The notes beneath the pieces are model-generated. The model was not told where the DNA came from and ran no database searches. It saw only the letters and a list, made by a program, of their open reading frames with translations. A stretch of DNA of 25,769 nt, taken from positions 1-25,769 of the IMG/VR virus record IMGVR_UViG_3300021165_001307. One strand, 5' to 3'. Of the stretch, positions 1 through 9,437 are shown piece after piece; position 1 is the stretch's first letter, and every line of letters starts with the position of its first letter. The stretch is from a virus. The translations under genes were made by a program, and so were the position numbers.

Positions 1-3000
1 ACAACAAATCATAATTTTGTTAACGGACAGTCAATCATTTATAGTAATAATGGAAATCAAAGTCTAGGAATAGGAACCTTTGGACCTCCTGATAATGTTT
101 TCAACAGAATTGGAAATAAAACTCTGGTTAATGGTTCTGAGTATTATGTCCAAATCGTTAACCCAAGTAGCATAAAGTTATATCAGACTTTTAGTGATTA
201 TTATGTTGGAGTAAACACTGTTGGATTTACTACCGAAAATACAACAGGAATTCATAAATTTAGAACTCTTGAGAAGAATACTTTAAGAGAAATTAAAGTT
301 ATAGAACCTGGTAGTGGTTATCAATCTAGAAACTTATATGTAAAACCAACAGGTATATCTTCTGAAAGAGACTGTGTAATATTTAAAAATCACAACTTTA
401 ATGATGGTGATATTATTGAATATAATATTTCATCAATCGATGGTGTAACTTCACCATCTGTAATTTCTGGTCTATCTACAGAAAATTCATATTATATCTT
501 AAAAATAGATAATGACTCCTTCAGAGTAGCAAATGCTGGAATTGGAGCATCAATCGTTTCAAATTATGAAAGAAAGAACTACGTTAAGTTCTCTTCTACT
601 GGAACTGGATATCAAATCTTTAAGTATCCAAATATTGAAATAAACGTCAATGTTTCGTTCGGTAGCACGGTTGTTGGTATTATTACTGCAACTCCAGTTA
701 TTAGAGGACAACTTATTGATGCATATTTGTATGAAAAAGGAACAGGATATGGTTCAAACATTCTAAACTTTGTTAAAAAACCAAAAATTAGAATTAAGAA
801 TGGTAAAAATGCTGAAGTAGAACCAATTGTTAAGAATGGAAAAATAATTCAAGTTCAGGTTCTGTCTTCTGGTTCTGAGTATTATTCAGTTCCCAATTTA
901 AAAATTATTGGCGATGGTTTTGGCGCTGTATTAAGACCAGTAATATCAAACCAAAAACTAGTAAGTGTAATTGTTATTAACTCAGGAACAAACTATAATC
1001 AAGAAACAACCAAAATTAATGTAGTTGCGGCAGGTTCTGGAGCAATAATTGATCCTTCTATTAGATCTCTAACTTTAAATGAACAGTATAGAAACTCGGA
1101 AGATACTCTAATCGATACTCAAAATAACTTACAATATTCTATTGTCGGTTATTCTACAAACACTGTTGCAAGTGATTTTGGCGATACTGGGTCATCCCAT
1201 TCACCAATAATTGGATGGGCATATGATGGAAATCCAATCTATGGTCCATATGGTTTTTCAGATCCCGAGAACATTTCATCTAGTATTAGATTGTTAAAAA
1301 GTGGATATGTTTTAGATTCGTCTAGAGTTGAAAATAGACCAAGTTCTTTTGATGCTGGTTTCTTTGTAGAAGACTATGTTTATACTAATGCTGGCGACTT
1401 AGATGTTCACAATGGAAGATTCTGCAAAACATCAGAATTTCCTAATGGAACTTATGCTTACTTCGTTGGTATTGCAACAGATACTGCAACAAACACTTTA
1501 AAACCAGCATATCCTTACTTTGTTGGTGATTCATATAGATCGGTAGTTAATACTGATAACTTTATTTTAAATCAAACTTTTGACTTTAATAACTCCGATC
1601 TGATAAGAAATACGTTCCCATATAAAGTTGGTGATAGATATGCTGATAACGATTTCTTAGTGGAATCAAATGAAATTATTACACAACAAACTTTAATCGA
1701 ATCTGTAACCAAAGGTTCAGTTACTTCCGTATCAATTGATGAACCTGGTGATGGATATCGTGTTGGAGAAATTTCTATCTTTGATGATTCAAACACAAGT
1801 GGAAATGGTTTAAGTCTTGAAATATCTGAAGTTGAAGGAAAGGTAATTACTAATGTTTCCACTTCCGTAGAAACTTATAACAACTCAGTCTTTGTTTGGA
1901 AGGATAAGGAGACTGTAGAAGCAGTTATTTCACCATTCCACACTATAAGCGATAATGAGTATGTAAGTATTTCAGGTTTATCGACATCAATATACAAATT
2001 AGATAGAACTCACAAGGTAGGAGTTACGACTGCTAGAGTAAACTTAGTAAAAAATATTAGTGCAGTTGTCGCACCGGGAACTATTGAAGATATCTTTATC
2101 TCAAACATCCCATCTACTGTTTCAGTTGGTAGCACTATTACAATTGGAATTGGTGGATCTGAAACTTTAAGAGTACTTAATGTTTATAATGAAGGATCTA
2201 TTCTAAGAGTAAGAAGATCAGACACTGGTGTAGCACACACTGCATCGAGTCAAGTAAACGTAATACCAAACAAAATTGAAATACCACTTAATGCAAATTA
2301 TTTTGACTCAAGTGTAAATGATATTGTTTACTTCAATCCAAAACAAAGTGTAGGTGTTGGAACAACTATTGGTGGTTCTTCTACAATTATAAACACCGTA
2401 GGTGAAACATCCAAAAATATTTCTATATTGAATAGAAGCATCTATTTACCAAATCATCCATTTAAATCTGGACAGCAAGTTACACTCACTAAAAAAGATG
2501 GAACTTCTTCATTCTTATGTTCTGTTGATGGTGGAGTTACAGTATTCAACCTACCAAGTTCAGTTTCACAAACAGTTTATGTTATCAATAAATCAAAAGA
2601 TTTTATTGGAATAACAACTGCTGTTGGATTAACTACAAACACTGAAGGTGTAGCATTTACAACCAATGGTTCTGATAGTTATGAATACTATATTACTAGC
2701 AATCTAACTCAAGTAACTGGAAAAGTTGAAAAAATTAAGTCAACAGTTTCTGTTTCAACATCACATGGTTTGCAGATAGGAGATATTGTAACTCTTAATG
2801 TTTATCCTAATGTAACAACCGGAATAGGAAACTCCAGTTCAGTAAGAATTAAGTATAACCAAGAATATGATAAAGTTTTAGTCAACTCAATCGGATTTAA
2901 TTCAACAGGAATTAATACCAGTGCTTCTCAGATAACAATTGATGCATCTAATCTAAAGACGGGTGATAAAATATTCTATAATTCTACTGACTTAGTTGCT

Positions 3001-6000
3001 TCTGGACTTCAAACTGGAACATATTTTATTTACAAAATTGATGATAGTACAATAAAATTATCCAATACTTATTATGATACAACTTTAAAATATCCAAATA
3101 CCATTTCAATAGTTGGTGCTGGAGGTTCTGGACATGAAATAAGTCTGGTTAATCCACAAATTCCAATTGTTAGAAACTCGGACTTAGTTTTCAATGTTTC
3201 AAATTCTTCACTGCAAAATAGAAAGTTAAAAATATTCTATGATCAGAATTTTGATGATGAATTTGTATCTATTGGAAACACTTCAACGTTTAATATTTCT
3301 GGAGTAGGAACAATTGGTATATCAACCAGTGCAACGTTTACTCTGAAGTATTCTGATGGAGTTCCTTCCAAACTTTATTATACTCTAGAAAAGTCTGGAT
3401 ATCTGAGCACTTCAGATACTGAAGTTAGAAATCATTCTGAAATTTCATTTGTTGATAGTGCTTATAATGGCACTTACACCGTAACCGGAACAGGAACAAC
3501 CACGTTTAATATTGCACTATCCAAGGCACCAGAAAGAAATACGTTATATCCAACCCAACACGATGTATTAAAGTACACAACTTCATCTAGAACAACTTCT
3601 GGAGGGATTGGTAAATTAAAAACTATATTTGCAGGTTACAACTATAAGAAAGTGCCTAAGTTTGTTGGGTTCTCATCAAGTAGTGGAGAAAATGCAAACA
3701 TTATTGCAAACTCAACCACAATTGGTAAGATTAATAAAACCAGAATCTTAAATGCTGGTTTTGAATATTCTTCTGATAAGACTATCAGACCAGAAGCTTA
3801 CGTATCACCAATTATCTTTACTGAAAAATCAAATACTATTTCAAATGTACTGGTCACTGACGGTGGTAAAAATTATTCTTCGGCACCAAATCTGATAATT
3901 GTCGATCCAGAAACGGGAGAAGTTGTAGATAGTACCTCACTATCCTGCACGATATCTGGAAGTTCAGTAAACTCCGTAAAAATTATTTCAAACCCATATG
4001 GTTTAAGTTCTGTTCAACAAAGAATTATTGCGATAGACAACAGTAATGGAGTTTCAATTAGTTCGATTACATCTTCACCTGCTGGAATTGTAACATGTGT
4101 TCTTTCTACTCCCATTTTAGGATTTACAACTAATATTTTCTCAATTGGTGAAGAAATTTTTGTTGAAGGAATTGAAAAAGATAGTACTGCTGGTGATGGA
4201 TTCAATTCGGCAGATTATGGATATCAATTCTTTAGAGTAAGTTCCTACACAAATACGAACCCAGCTGTTGTAGAGTTTAGTCTTTCAGGAATTGCAACAA
4301 ATGCTGGTTTTGCAAAAACAAACCAGGGATATGCTTCAATCGTTTCTAGAAATAACTATCCAGTTTTTGATATTACTCAAACCTTTGCAACTCTAAACAG
4401 TGGTGAAAAACTTTTAACAAGCACTGGGGGTGGATATATCGAAAGAGACCTATACGTTTCAGAAAGCACAAGAAACTATATTAAGGTAAATGGTTCATAT
4501 ACACTTTCAGTTGGTGAAAAGGTAAAGGGTAAAAATTCTGGAGTCATTGTAACAGTTAAGAGTATAACTGAGAACAAAGGTCAATTTAAAGTTGATTATG
4601 CAACAAGACAAGACTATGGTTGGATAAGTGACACTGGAAAATTAAATGAATCATATCAAGTAACCTCTGATAACGATTATTATCAGAATCTATCTTACTC
4701 AGTAAGAAGTAAAATTCAGTATGATGAAATGATAGATCCAGTAAATCGTCTTCTTCATACTTCTGGTCTCAAGAATTTCTCAGATACTCAAATAGAATCA
4801 AAAGTTGGAAGTAAAGTTTCTTATGCTTCTACAACTAATGATACGATTGTCCTTGATATCATTGATAATAAGAGAGTTGATGCTATCAATAACTTCGATT
4901 TAACTCTAGATATTGATACATCATCTAATCAAACGAAGTCTAAGTTCTTAAAATTCAAGAATAAAAAACTAACTGATTATATCAAGTGTTTAACGAATAG
5001 AGTTCTACTTATTGATGATATTGAGTCTAGATTCTCCAACAGAGAATCAAATTCAGATACTTTTGTAGATATTGACTTCTTAGATGATACTTATTCAAGA
5101 TATTTAATTCAAGTAATAAATCCAAATAATCTAGATCGTCAAATATACGAATTTACAGTATTAAAAGATACTGGAAATTCTTATGTCTTAGAAAAAGGTT
5201 CTTTATCAAATACTAATATATCTCTAGGCGAAATTAGTGGTAAGAGTGATAGTGAAGGTCAATCAATTAGATTTACCCCTACAGATTTTTACGACACTGA
5301 TTATGATATCAAAATGGTGAAGACTAGATTCAACTCCTCCGTAAATGGAATAGGTACACAGTCTGTTGGATTTGTAAACCTCACGGGAGTTAATAAGTCT
5401 GTTGGTATTGGAACAACTGTAACGCTACTATCTTTCAACAAAGACAATGTTCAGAGTTTGTATGCGAACATTCAAATTCTAAACACTGTTACAGAAAAAA
5501 TGAACTATGTTGAGTTACTACTAGATCATGACGGAACAAACACATATCAGGCAGATTTTTACTTTGATAGTAGTGGTGTTCAAGGAAATTCTTCAAACTA
5601 TATGGGAACATTTGATTCCACCATCTCTGCTGGAATTGTTTCCTTAACTTATTACAATACAGAAAGTAACGTTGTTCTTGTAAGATCTAGTATCGTTGGA
5701 TTTGGTTCTACTTCTACTGGTATAGGAACATATAGATTCTTAGCTTCTGGACAACCAGGTGGTAGTGAGAGCAGTGCTAGATATGAGTCATCATATACTG
5801 TTTCATCTGGAACAACAAGTGTTATTGGCGTATCGACTGGTAATGTATCTTCTCTCAAGTCTCTTGTAAGAGTCTCATATGGAAATACGTCTGCTGTACA
5901 TCAAGTCTTGATGCTTCAAGATTCTTCAAACGTATACACAGTTCAGTATCCATTCCTATCAATAGGCAGCACTTCTGGAATTGGAACATTCGGTGGAGAG

Positions 6001-9000
6001 ATAAATGGTTCCTCTACTTATCTTAAGTTCTATCCTGATCCATTAATTAGTTCAAATATTCAAGTACAGAGTTTTAATGAAATTATTTACTTTGAAAATG
6101 ATTATGATAATGCTCCACAAAACTTAGACTACGGAACAGCAACAAGTCTTGTTCAACTATCTGCTTATGATGCAATTAATGGAAATAGAGCAAACAGACT
6201 CGATTTTGATATCAGATATGATGGAACTCAAATATACGTCAAGACATTTAATCCAGCAACCTCAAGTGTTTTAAATCCAGTTACAGGCATCTTCACAATT
6301 CCAAATCATTTCTTTAGTACTGGAGAAGAACTCTATTATGAACCAGGTTCTTCGTTTGTTGGAGTTGGTGCTACTGGAGTTGGAATCGGTGCAACCGCAA
6401 ACTATGTTGGAGTTGTAACTACAATACTACCTCCAAAAGTTTATGCAATCAAAGTAAATGATTCTCAATTTAAGTTATCAACTAAGAGAGAATATGCACT
6501 TGCAGGAATATTTGTAACATTTACATCATCTGGAACTGGTAATGCACATACTCTTGAGATGTCCAAAAAACTTGAAAAAACCATAATATCACTTAATGGT
6601 GTAGTTCAAAAACCACTTACTTTTGTACCAATATCATACACTGTAGCAAATAATTACGGGCAAGTAGGATTAGCCGCTACATTCTTCTCACTTTCTGGTA
6701 TTTCTTCCATCAAACCAAAAGATATCATAAAGATTGACGAAGAATATATGAGTGTAACTGACGTTGGAATAGGTACAACTACAACTGGACCAATTAGTGG
6801 AGTTGGAACTTTCCCATTAATTGAAGTTACTCGGGGATACGTTGGCAGTGCTGCAACATCACATAGTAATGGTGCTTTAGCTCAAATTTATAGAGGTGCA
6901 TATAACATTGAAAATAACAAAATTTGGTTTACTGAGGCGCCTAAAGGAAATCCAAGACAAAGGAGAAATCAGTCTAATTTACCAGTACCAAAAACAACAT
7001 TTAATGGTAGAGTTTATTTAAGAAATGATTACACTACAAATGTAATATATGATGATGTATCTGATCAGTTTACTGGTATTGGACAAACTTACGTAGTAAC
7101 AGTTCAAGGTATAAACACTACAGGAATTCAAACTGGAAGTGGAGTTCTATTCTTAAATGATATTTTCCAAACTCCAACAACATCAAATAATGCAGGTAAT
7201 AACTATGATGTATCAACACAGTCTGGTATTTCCAGTGTTAGATTTACAGGAATAACATCTACTAACGGGCAAATTATTGTTTCTCCTGGTGATGTAAATC
7301 AAAACCAACTTCCAAGAGGAGGAATTATTGTTTCTCTTGGTTCTACTTCTGGTGCTGGTTTTGCTCCTCTTGTTGGAGCATCAGTGACTGCCGTAGTTTC
7401 TGGCGGAGTTATCACTTCAGTTGGTATTGGAACGACAGATATTGTTGGTTCTGGTTATCGTGGTGTAGTTTCAATTGGTGTTACTGAAACTGGACATGCA
7501 GGAACCGCTGCTAATATCACAGCAACTGTTGGTGCTGGTGGAACTCTAACGTTTAACGTTGTTTCTGGAGGCACAGGATACACGAATCCACGCATATTGG
7601 TATCTGAACCAAATTATGAAAACTTACCAGTCATAGGCGTTTCTAGAGCTGGTGTGGGAGCAACTACCGATACTGGTTCAAACTTACTAATAACTTTAGA
7701 CGTTGGAGCAATTTCAACAACTGGTATCGGATCAACACTATTTGAAGTATCCTCGTTCAAAATTTCAAGACCAGGATATGGATTTAAAGTTGGTGATGTA
7801 TTTAAACCAGTTGGTTTAGTTACTGCTAGAGGACTTAATGCCCCATTGCAAGAGTTTGAACTGACTGTCTTGGATACATTCACAGATTCATTCTCATTCT
7901 GGCAGTTTGGTGAACTTGATTACATCGATTCCATCAAGAATCTACAAAACAACCAAAGAAAGAGATTTCCACTTTATTATAATGGTCAACTGTTGAGTTT
8001 TGAAAAAGATCCATCAAATACAACTTCTGTTAATATTGATCTTAATGCAGTTCTATTAATATTCATTAATGGAGTTATACAGCAACCAGGTGTTGCTTAT
8101 CAGTTCGACGGTGGAACATCATTCGTGTTTACCGATCCACCAAGAGTTGAAGATAATATTGCTATCTTCTTCTACAGAGGGACAAGAGGTGATGATACAG
8201 TATTCGTGAACGTTGCTGAAACTGTTAAAATTGGAGATTCGGTTCAAGTTTTCAGAAATAATGACTTTGATCAAACAATAAGTCAGAATCAAAGAGTTAT
8301 ATCTAATATTCCAGGGTCTGATAAAATTGAAACTGAAATTTATACTGCTCAAGGAATAGATGAAACATATTATAAACCACTAACCTGGATTAAACAAAAG
8401 GTTGACAAAGTTATTAACCTTGATATTGTCTCCAAAGAAAGAGATTCACTAGAAACTCAAATTTATCCAACTGCAAAAATCATTAAAGATGTACAAGCAT
8501 CCGATAATTCAATATTTGTAGATGATGCATCATTCTTCAATTATGAAGAAAATAATTATTCTATCACTATTGATAGTGTAGAGGGACTGATTGTTCAGGG
8601 AACAGATCCAGTATCTGCTGCAATCACTGCTGTAGTTTCTACCGCTGGAACTATCTCTTCGCTGAGCGTAGTTAACTTTGGAACTGGATACTCTGGTTCC
8701 GCAACCATTAAAATTGCATCTCCGTCAACAATTGGAGTTGGAGTAGGAAGCACTGCTACCGCAACAGTTTCCATTGTTGGAGGTTCAATAACAACTCCAG
8801 TTATTACTAACCCAGGTTTTGGATACACTTCATCCAATCCTCCACAAGTTATTGTATCATATCCCGACATTCAGGTAGAGAAAGTTACGAATATTACAAC
8901 AGTTGAAGGATTTGCAGGAATTATAACTGGTATCACCACAACAACTGGAACTTCAGGTAATCCACTTGCTCTAAAACTCTTCGTTCAAGGACCAAGTGGA

Positions 9001-9411
9001 TTTAGTGGTCTTGCAACTGGACATCCAATTCTAATTAAAGATACAACAGTTGGAAATGGTTTAACTTCAATAAACAATCTTGATAGTTCGGTTATTGGAA
9101 TAGGAACAACAAATGTTGATAATGTTTATATTGTTGCTAACATTGTACCCGCAGCAACAAACGCTGAGATTATAGTAAATGTAAAATCAGATTCTAACGT
9201 ATCTGGAGTTTCTACTTTTGGATCTTCTTCCTCTCCAGTTGGAAGATATTCATGGGGTAAACTTTCTGGAATAAACAGAGGCACTTCTCCAGTTGCTATT
9301 GGAGTTTCTGGTTTAACAGTTGATGTTGGTTTATCAACATTCCCAACCATTCAAAGAAGAGGATTTGGACTTAGAGATACTGGTGCTCTTAGAAAGAGAT
9401 CAAATGTATAG
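1..9411 (+). CDS. Giant virion structural protein with YHYH-like domain, 5' end outside window
   Basis: Frame 1 is open from the first base to TAG at 9409-9411, so at least 3136 residues are present and the true start lies upstream. The TTG at 727 is only an internal codon: the same frame reads on without a stop before it, in the same repetitive style. Residues are counted from base 1. A YHYH-like domain is at about 405-490 (GWAYDGNPIYGPYGF at 405-419, then HNGRFC at 470-475 and TYAYF at 484-488). Much of the rest is tandem beta-type modules: GxGY repeats (about bases 289-360, 856-1065, 1728-1860, 3738-3930, 7380-7815, 8620-8873), a GExVxGxxSG unit near 4507-4625 and an EYM...RG...H unit near 6736-6864. 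The C terminus (about 3081-3136) has GRYSWGK and a basic RRGFGLRDTGALRK tail that I recall from cyanophage virion proteins. No signal peptide or membrane segment is visible. Its place before gp8 matches T4 gene 7, so a peripheral baseplate or adsorption role is likely; direct homology to gp7 is not evident. Confidence 0.85.
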   Translation, partial: TTNHNFVNGQSIIYSNNGNQSLGIGTFGPPDNVFNRIGNKTLVNGSEYYVQIVNPSSIKLYQTFSDYYVGVNTVGFTTENTTGIHKFRTLEKNTLREIKVIEPGSGYQSRNLYVKPTGISSERDCVIFKNHNFNDGDIIEYNISSIDGVTSPSVISGLSTENSYYILKIDNDSFRVANAGIGASIVSNYERKNYVKFSSTGTGYQIFKYPNIEINVNVSFGSTVVGIITATPVIRGQLIDAYLYEKGTGYGSNILNFVKKPKIRIKNGKNAEVEPIVKNGKIIQVQVLSSGSEYYSVPNLKIIGDGFGAVLRPVISNQKLVSVIVINSGTNYNQETTKINVVAAGSGAIIDPSIRSLTLNEQYRNSEDTLIDTQNNLQYSIVGYSTNTVASDFGDTGSSHSPIIGWAYDGNPIYGPYGFSDPENISSSIRLLKSGYVLDSSRVENRPSSFDAGFFVEDYVYTNAGDLDVHNGRFCKTSEFPNGTYAYFVGIATDTATNTLKPAYPYFVGDSYRSVVNTDNFILNQTFDFNNSDLIRNTFPYKVGDRYADNDFLVESNEIITQQTLIESVTKGSVTSVSIDEPGDGYRVGEISIFDDSNTSGNGLSLEISEVEGKVITNVSTSVETYNNSVFVWKDKETVEAVISPFHTISDNEYVSISGLSTSIYKLDRTHKVGVTTARVNLVKNISAVVAPGTIEDIFISNIPSTVSVGSTITIGIGGSETLRVLNVYNEGSILRVRRSDTGVAHTASSQVNVIPNKIEIPLNANYFDSSVNDIVYFNPKQSVGVGTTIGGSSTIINTVGETSKNISILNRSIYLPNHPFKSGQQVTLTKKDGTSSFLCSVDGGVTVFNLPSSVSQTVYVINKSKDFIGITTAVGLTTNTEGVAFTTNGSDSYEYYITSNLTQVTGKVEKIKSTVSVSTSHGLQIGDIVTLNVYPNVTTGIGNSSSVRIKYNQEYDKVLVNSIGFNSTGINTSASQITIDASNLKTGDKIFYNSTDLVASGLQTGTYFIYKIDDSTIKLSNTYYDTTLKYPNTISIVGAGGSGHEISLVNPQIPIVRNSDLVFNVSNSSLQNRKLKIFYDQNFDDEFVSIGNTSTFNISGVGTIGISTSATFTLKYSDGVPSKLYYTLEKSGYLSTSDTEVRNHSEISFVDSAYNGTYTVTGTGTTTFNIALSKAPERNTLYPTQHDVLKYTTSSRTTSGGIGKLKTIFAGYNYKKVPKFVGFSSSSGENANIIANSTTIGKINKTRILNAGFEYSSDKTIRPEAYVSPIIFTEKSNTISNVLVTDGGKNYSSAPNLIIVDPETGEVVDSTSLSCTISGSSVNSVKIISNPYGLSSVQQRIIAIDNSNGVSISSITSSPAGIVTCVLSTPILGFTTNIFSIGEEIFVEGIEKDSTAGDGFNSADYGYQFFRVSSYTNTNPAVVEFSLSGIATNAGFAKTNQGYASIVSRNNYPVFDITQTFATLNSGEKLLTSTGGGYIERDLYVSESTRNYIKVNGSYTLSVGEKVKGKNSGVIVTVKSITENKGQFKVDYATRQDYGWISDTGKLNESYQVTSDNDYYQNLSYSVRSKIQYDEMIDPVNRLLHTSGLKNFSDTQIESKVGSKVSYASTTNDTIVLDIIDNKRVDAINNFDLTLDIDTSSNQTKSKFLKFKNKKLTDYIKCLTNRVLLIDDIESRFSNRESNSDTFVDIDFLDDTYSRYLIQVINPNNLDRQIYEFTVLKDTGNSYVLEKGSLSNTNISLGEISGKSDSEGQSIRFTPTDFYDTDYDIKMVKTRFNSSVNGIGTQSVGFVNLTGVNKSVGIGTTVTLLSFNKDNVQSLYANIQILNTVTEKMNYVELLLDHDGTNTYQADFYFDSSGVQGNSSNYMGTFDSTISAGIVSLTYYNTESNVVLVRSSIVGFGSTSTGIGTYRFLASGQPGGSESSARYESSYTVSSGTTSVIGVSTGNVSSLKSLVRVSYGNTSAVHQVLMLQDSSNVYTVQYPFLSIGSTSGIGTFGGEINGSSTYLKFYPDPLISSNIQVQSFNEIIYFENDYDNAPQNLDYGTATSLVQLSAYDAINGNRANRLDFDIRYDGTQIYVKTFNPATSSVLNPVTGIFTIPNHFFSTGEELYYEPGSSFVGVGATGVGIGATANYVGVVTTILPPKVYAIKVNDSQFKLSTKREYALAGIFVTFTSSGTGNAHTLEMSKKLEKTIISLNGVVQKPLTFVPISYTVANNYGQVGLAATFFSLSGISSIKPKDIIKIDEEYMSVTDVGIGTTTTGPISGVGTFPLIEVTRGYVGSAATSHSNGALAQIYRGAYNIENNKIWFTEAPKGNPRQRRNQSNLPVPKTTFNGRVYLRNDYTTNVIYDDVSDQFTGIGQTYVVTVQGINTTGIQTGSGVLFLNDIFQTPTTSNNAGNNYDVSTQSGISSVRFTGITSTNGQIIVSPGDVNQNQLPRGGIIVSLGSTSGAGFAPLVGASVTAVVSGGVITSVGIGTTDIVGSGYRGVVSIGVTETGHAGTAANITATVGAGGTLTFNVVSGGTGYTNPRILVSEPNYENLPVIGVSRAGVGATTDTGSNLLITLDVGAISTTGIGSTLFEVSSFKISRPGYGFKVGDVFKPVGLVTARGLNAPLQEFELTVLDTFTDSFSFWQFGELDYIDSIKNLQNNQRKRFPLYYNGQLLSFEKDPSNTTSVNIDLNAVLLIFINGVIQQPGVAYQFDGGTSFVFTDPPRVEDNIAIFFYRGTRGDDTVFVNVAETVKIGDSVQVFRNNDFDQTISQNQRVISNIPGSDKIETEIYTAQGIDETYYKPLTWIKQKVDKVINLDIVSKERDSLETQIYPTAKIIKDVQASDNSIFVDDASFFNYEENNYSITIDSVEGLIVQGTDPVSAAITAVVSTAGTISSLSVVNFGTGYSGSATIKIASPSTIGVGVGSTATATVSIVGGSITTPVITNPGFGYTSSNPPQVIVSYPDIQVEKVTNITTVEGFAGIITGITTTTGTSGNPLALKLFVQGPSGFSGLATGHPILIKDTTVGNGLTSINNLDSSVIGIGTTNVDNVYIVANIVPAATNAEIIVNVKSDSNVSGVSTFGSSSSPVGRYSWGKLSGINRGTSPVAIGVSGLTVDVGLSTFPTIQRRGFGLRDTGALRKRSNV
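1213..1464 (+). other. YHYH-like domain core inside the giant structural protein
   Basis: The segment encodes GWAYDGNPIYGPYGF followed about 50 residues later by DVHNGRFC and NGTYAYFV. From memory this matches the YHYH family pattern (G-[YW]-A-x-DG-x-PIYGPYG, then a LDxxNGR-type element and the YHYH strand). Here the eponymous YHYH position appears to read TYAYF, so both family-defining histidines seem to be absent, although a histidine precedes NGR. The domain is common in cyanophage tail proteins. Its biochemical role is unknown, and the missing histidines argue against a metal site like that suggested for cellular members. Confidence 0.6.
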
Positions 9412-9419
9412 TATAAATA
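9412..9419 (+). promoter_or_regulatory. T4-type late promoter box upstream of gp8
   Basis: An exact TATAAATA, the -10-type box read by the gp55 late sigma factor in T4-like phages, begins one base after the TAG stop of the giant upstream gene. It sits 18 bases before the gp8 ATG at 9438. Transcription would be expected to start about 6-8 bases past the box, giving a leader of roughly 12 bases. The only purine-rich ribosome site (AGGAAAAA, 9421-9428) would then be partly or wholly excluded. It probably drives gp8, the DUF4815 giant and the two small ORFs after it. Confidence 0.75.
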
Positions 9420-9437
9420 TAGGAAAAAGCTAATAAT

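Noticed and set aside
727-729. TTG as the start of the first large gene
   Set aside because: The frame is open from base 1 to 727 and encodes sequence of the same repetitive type, so the gene begins outside the window.
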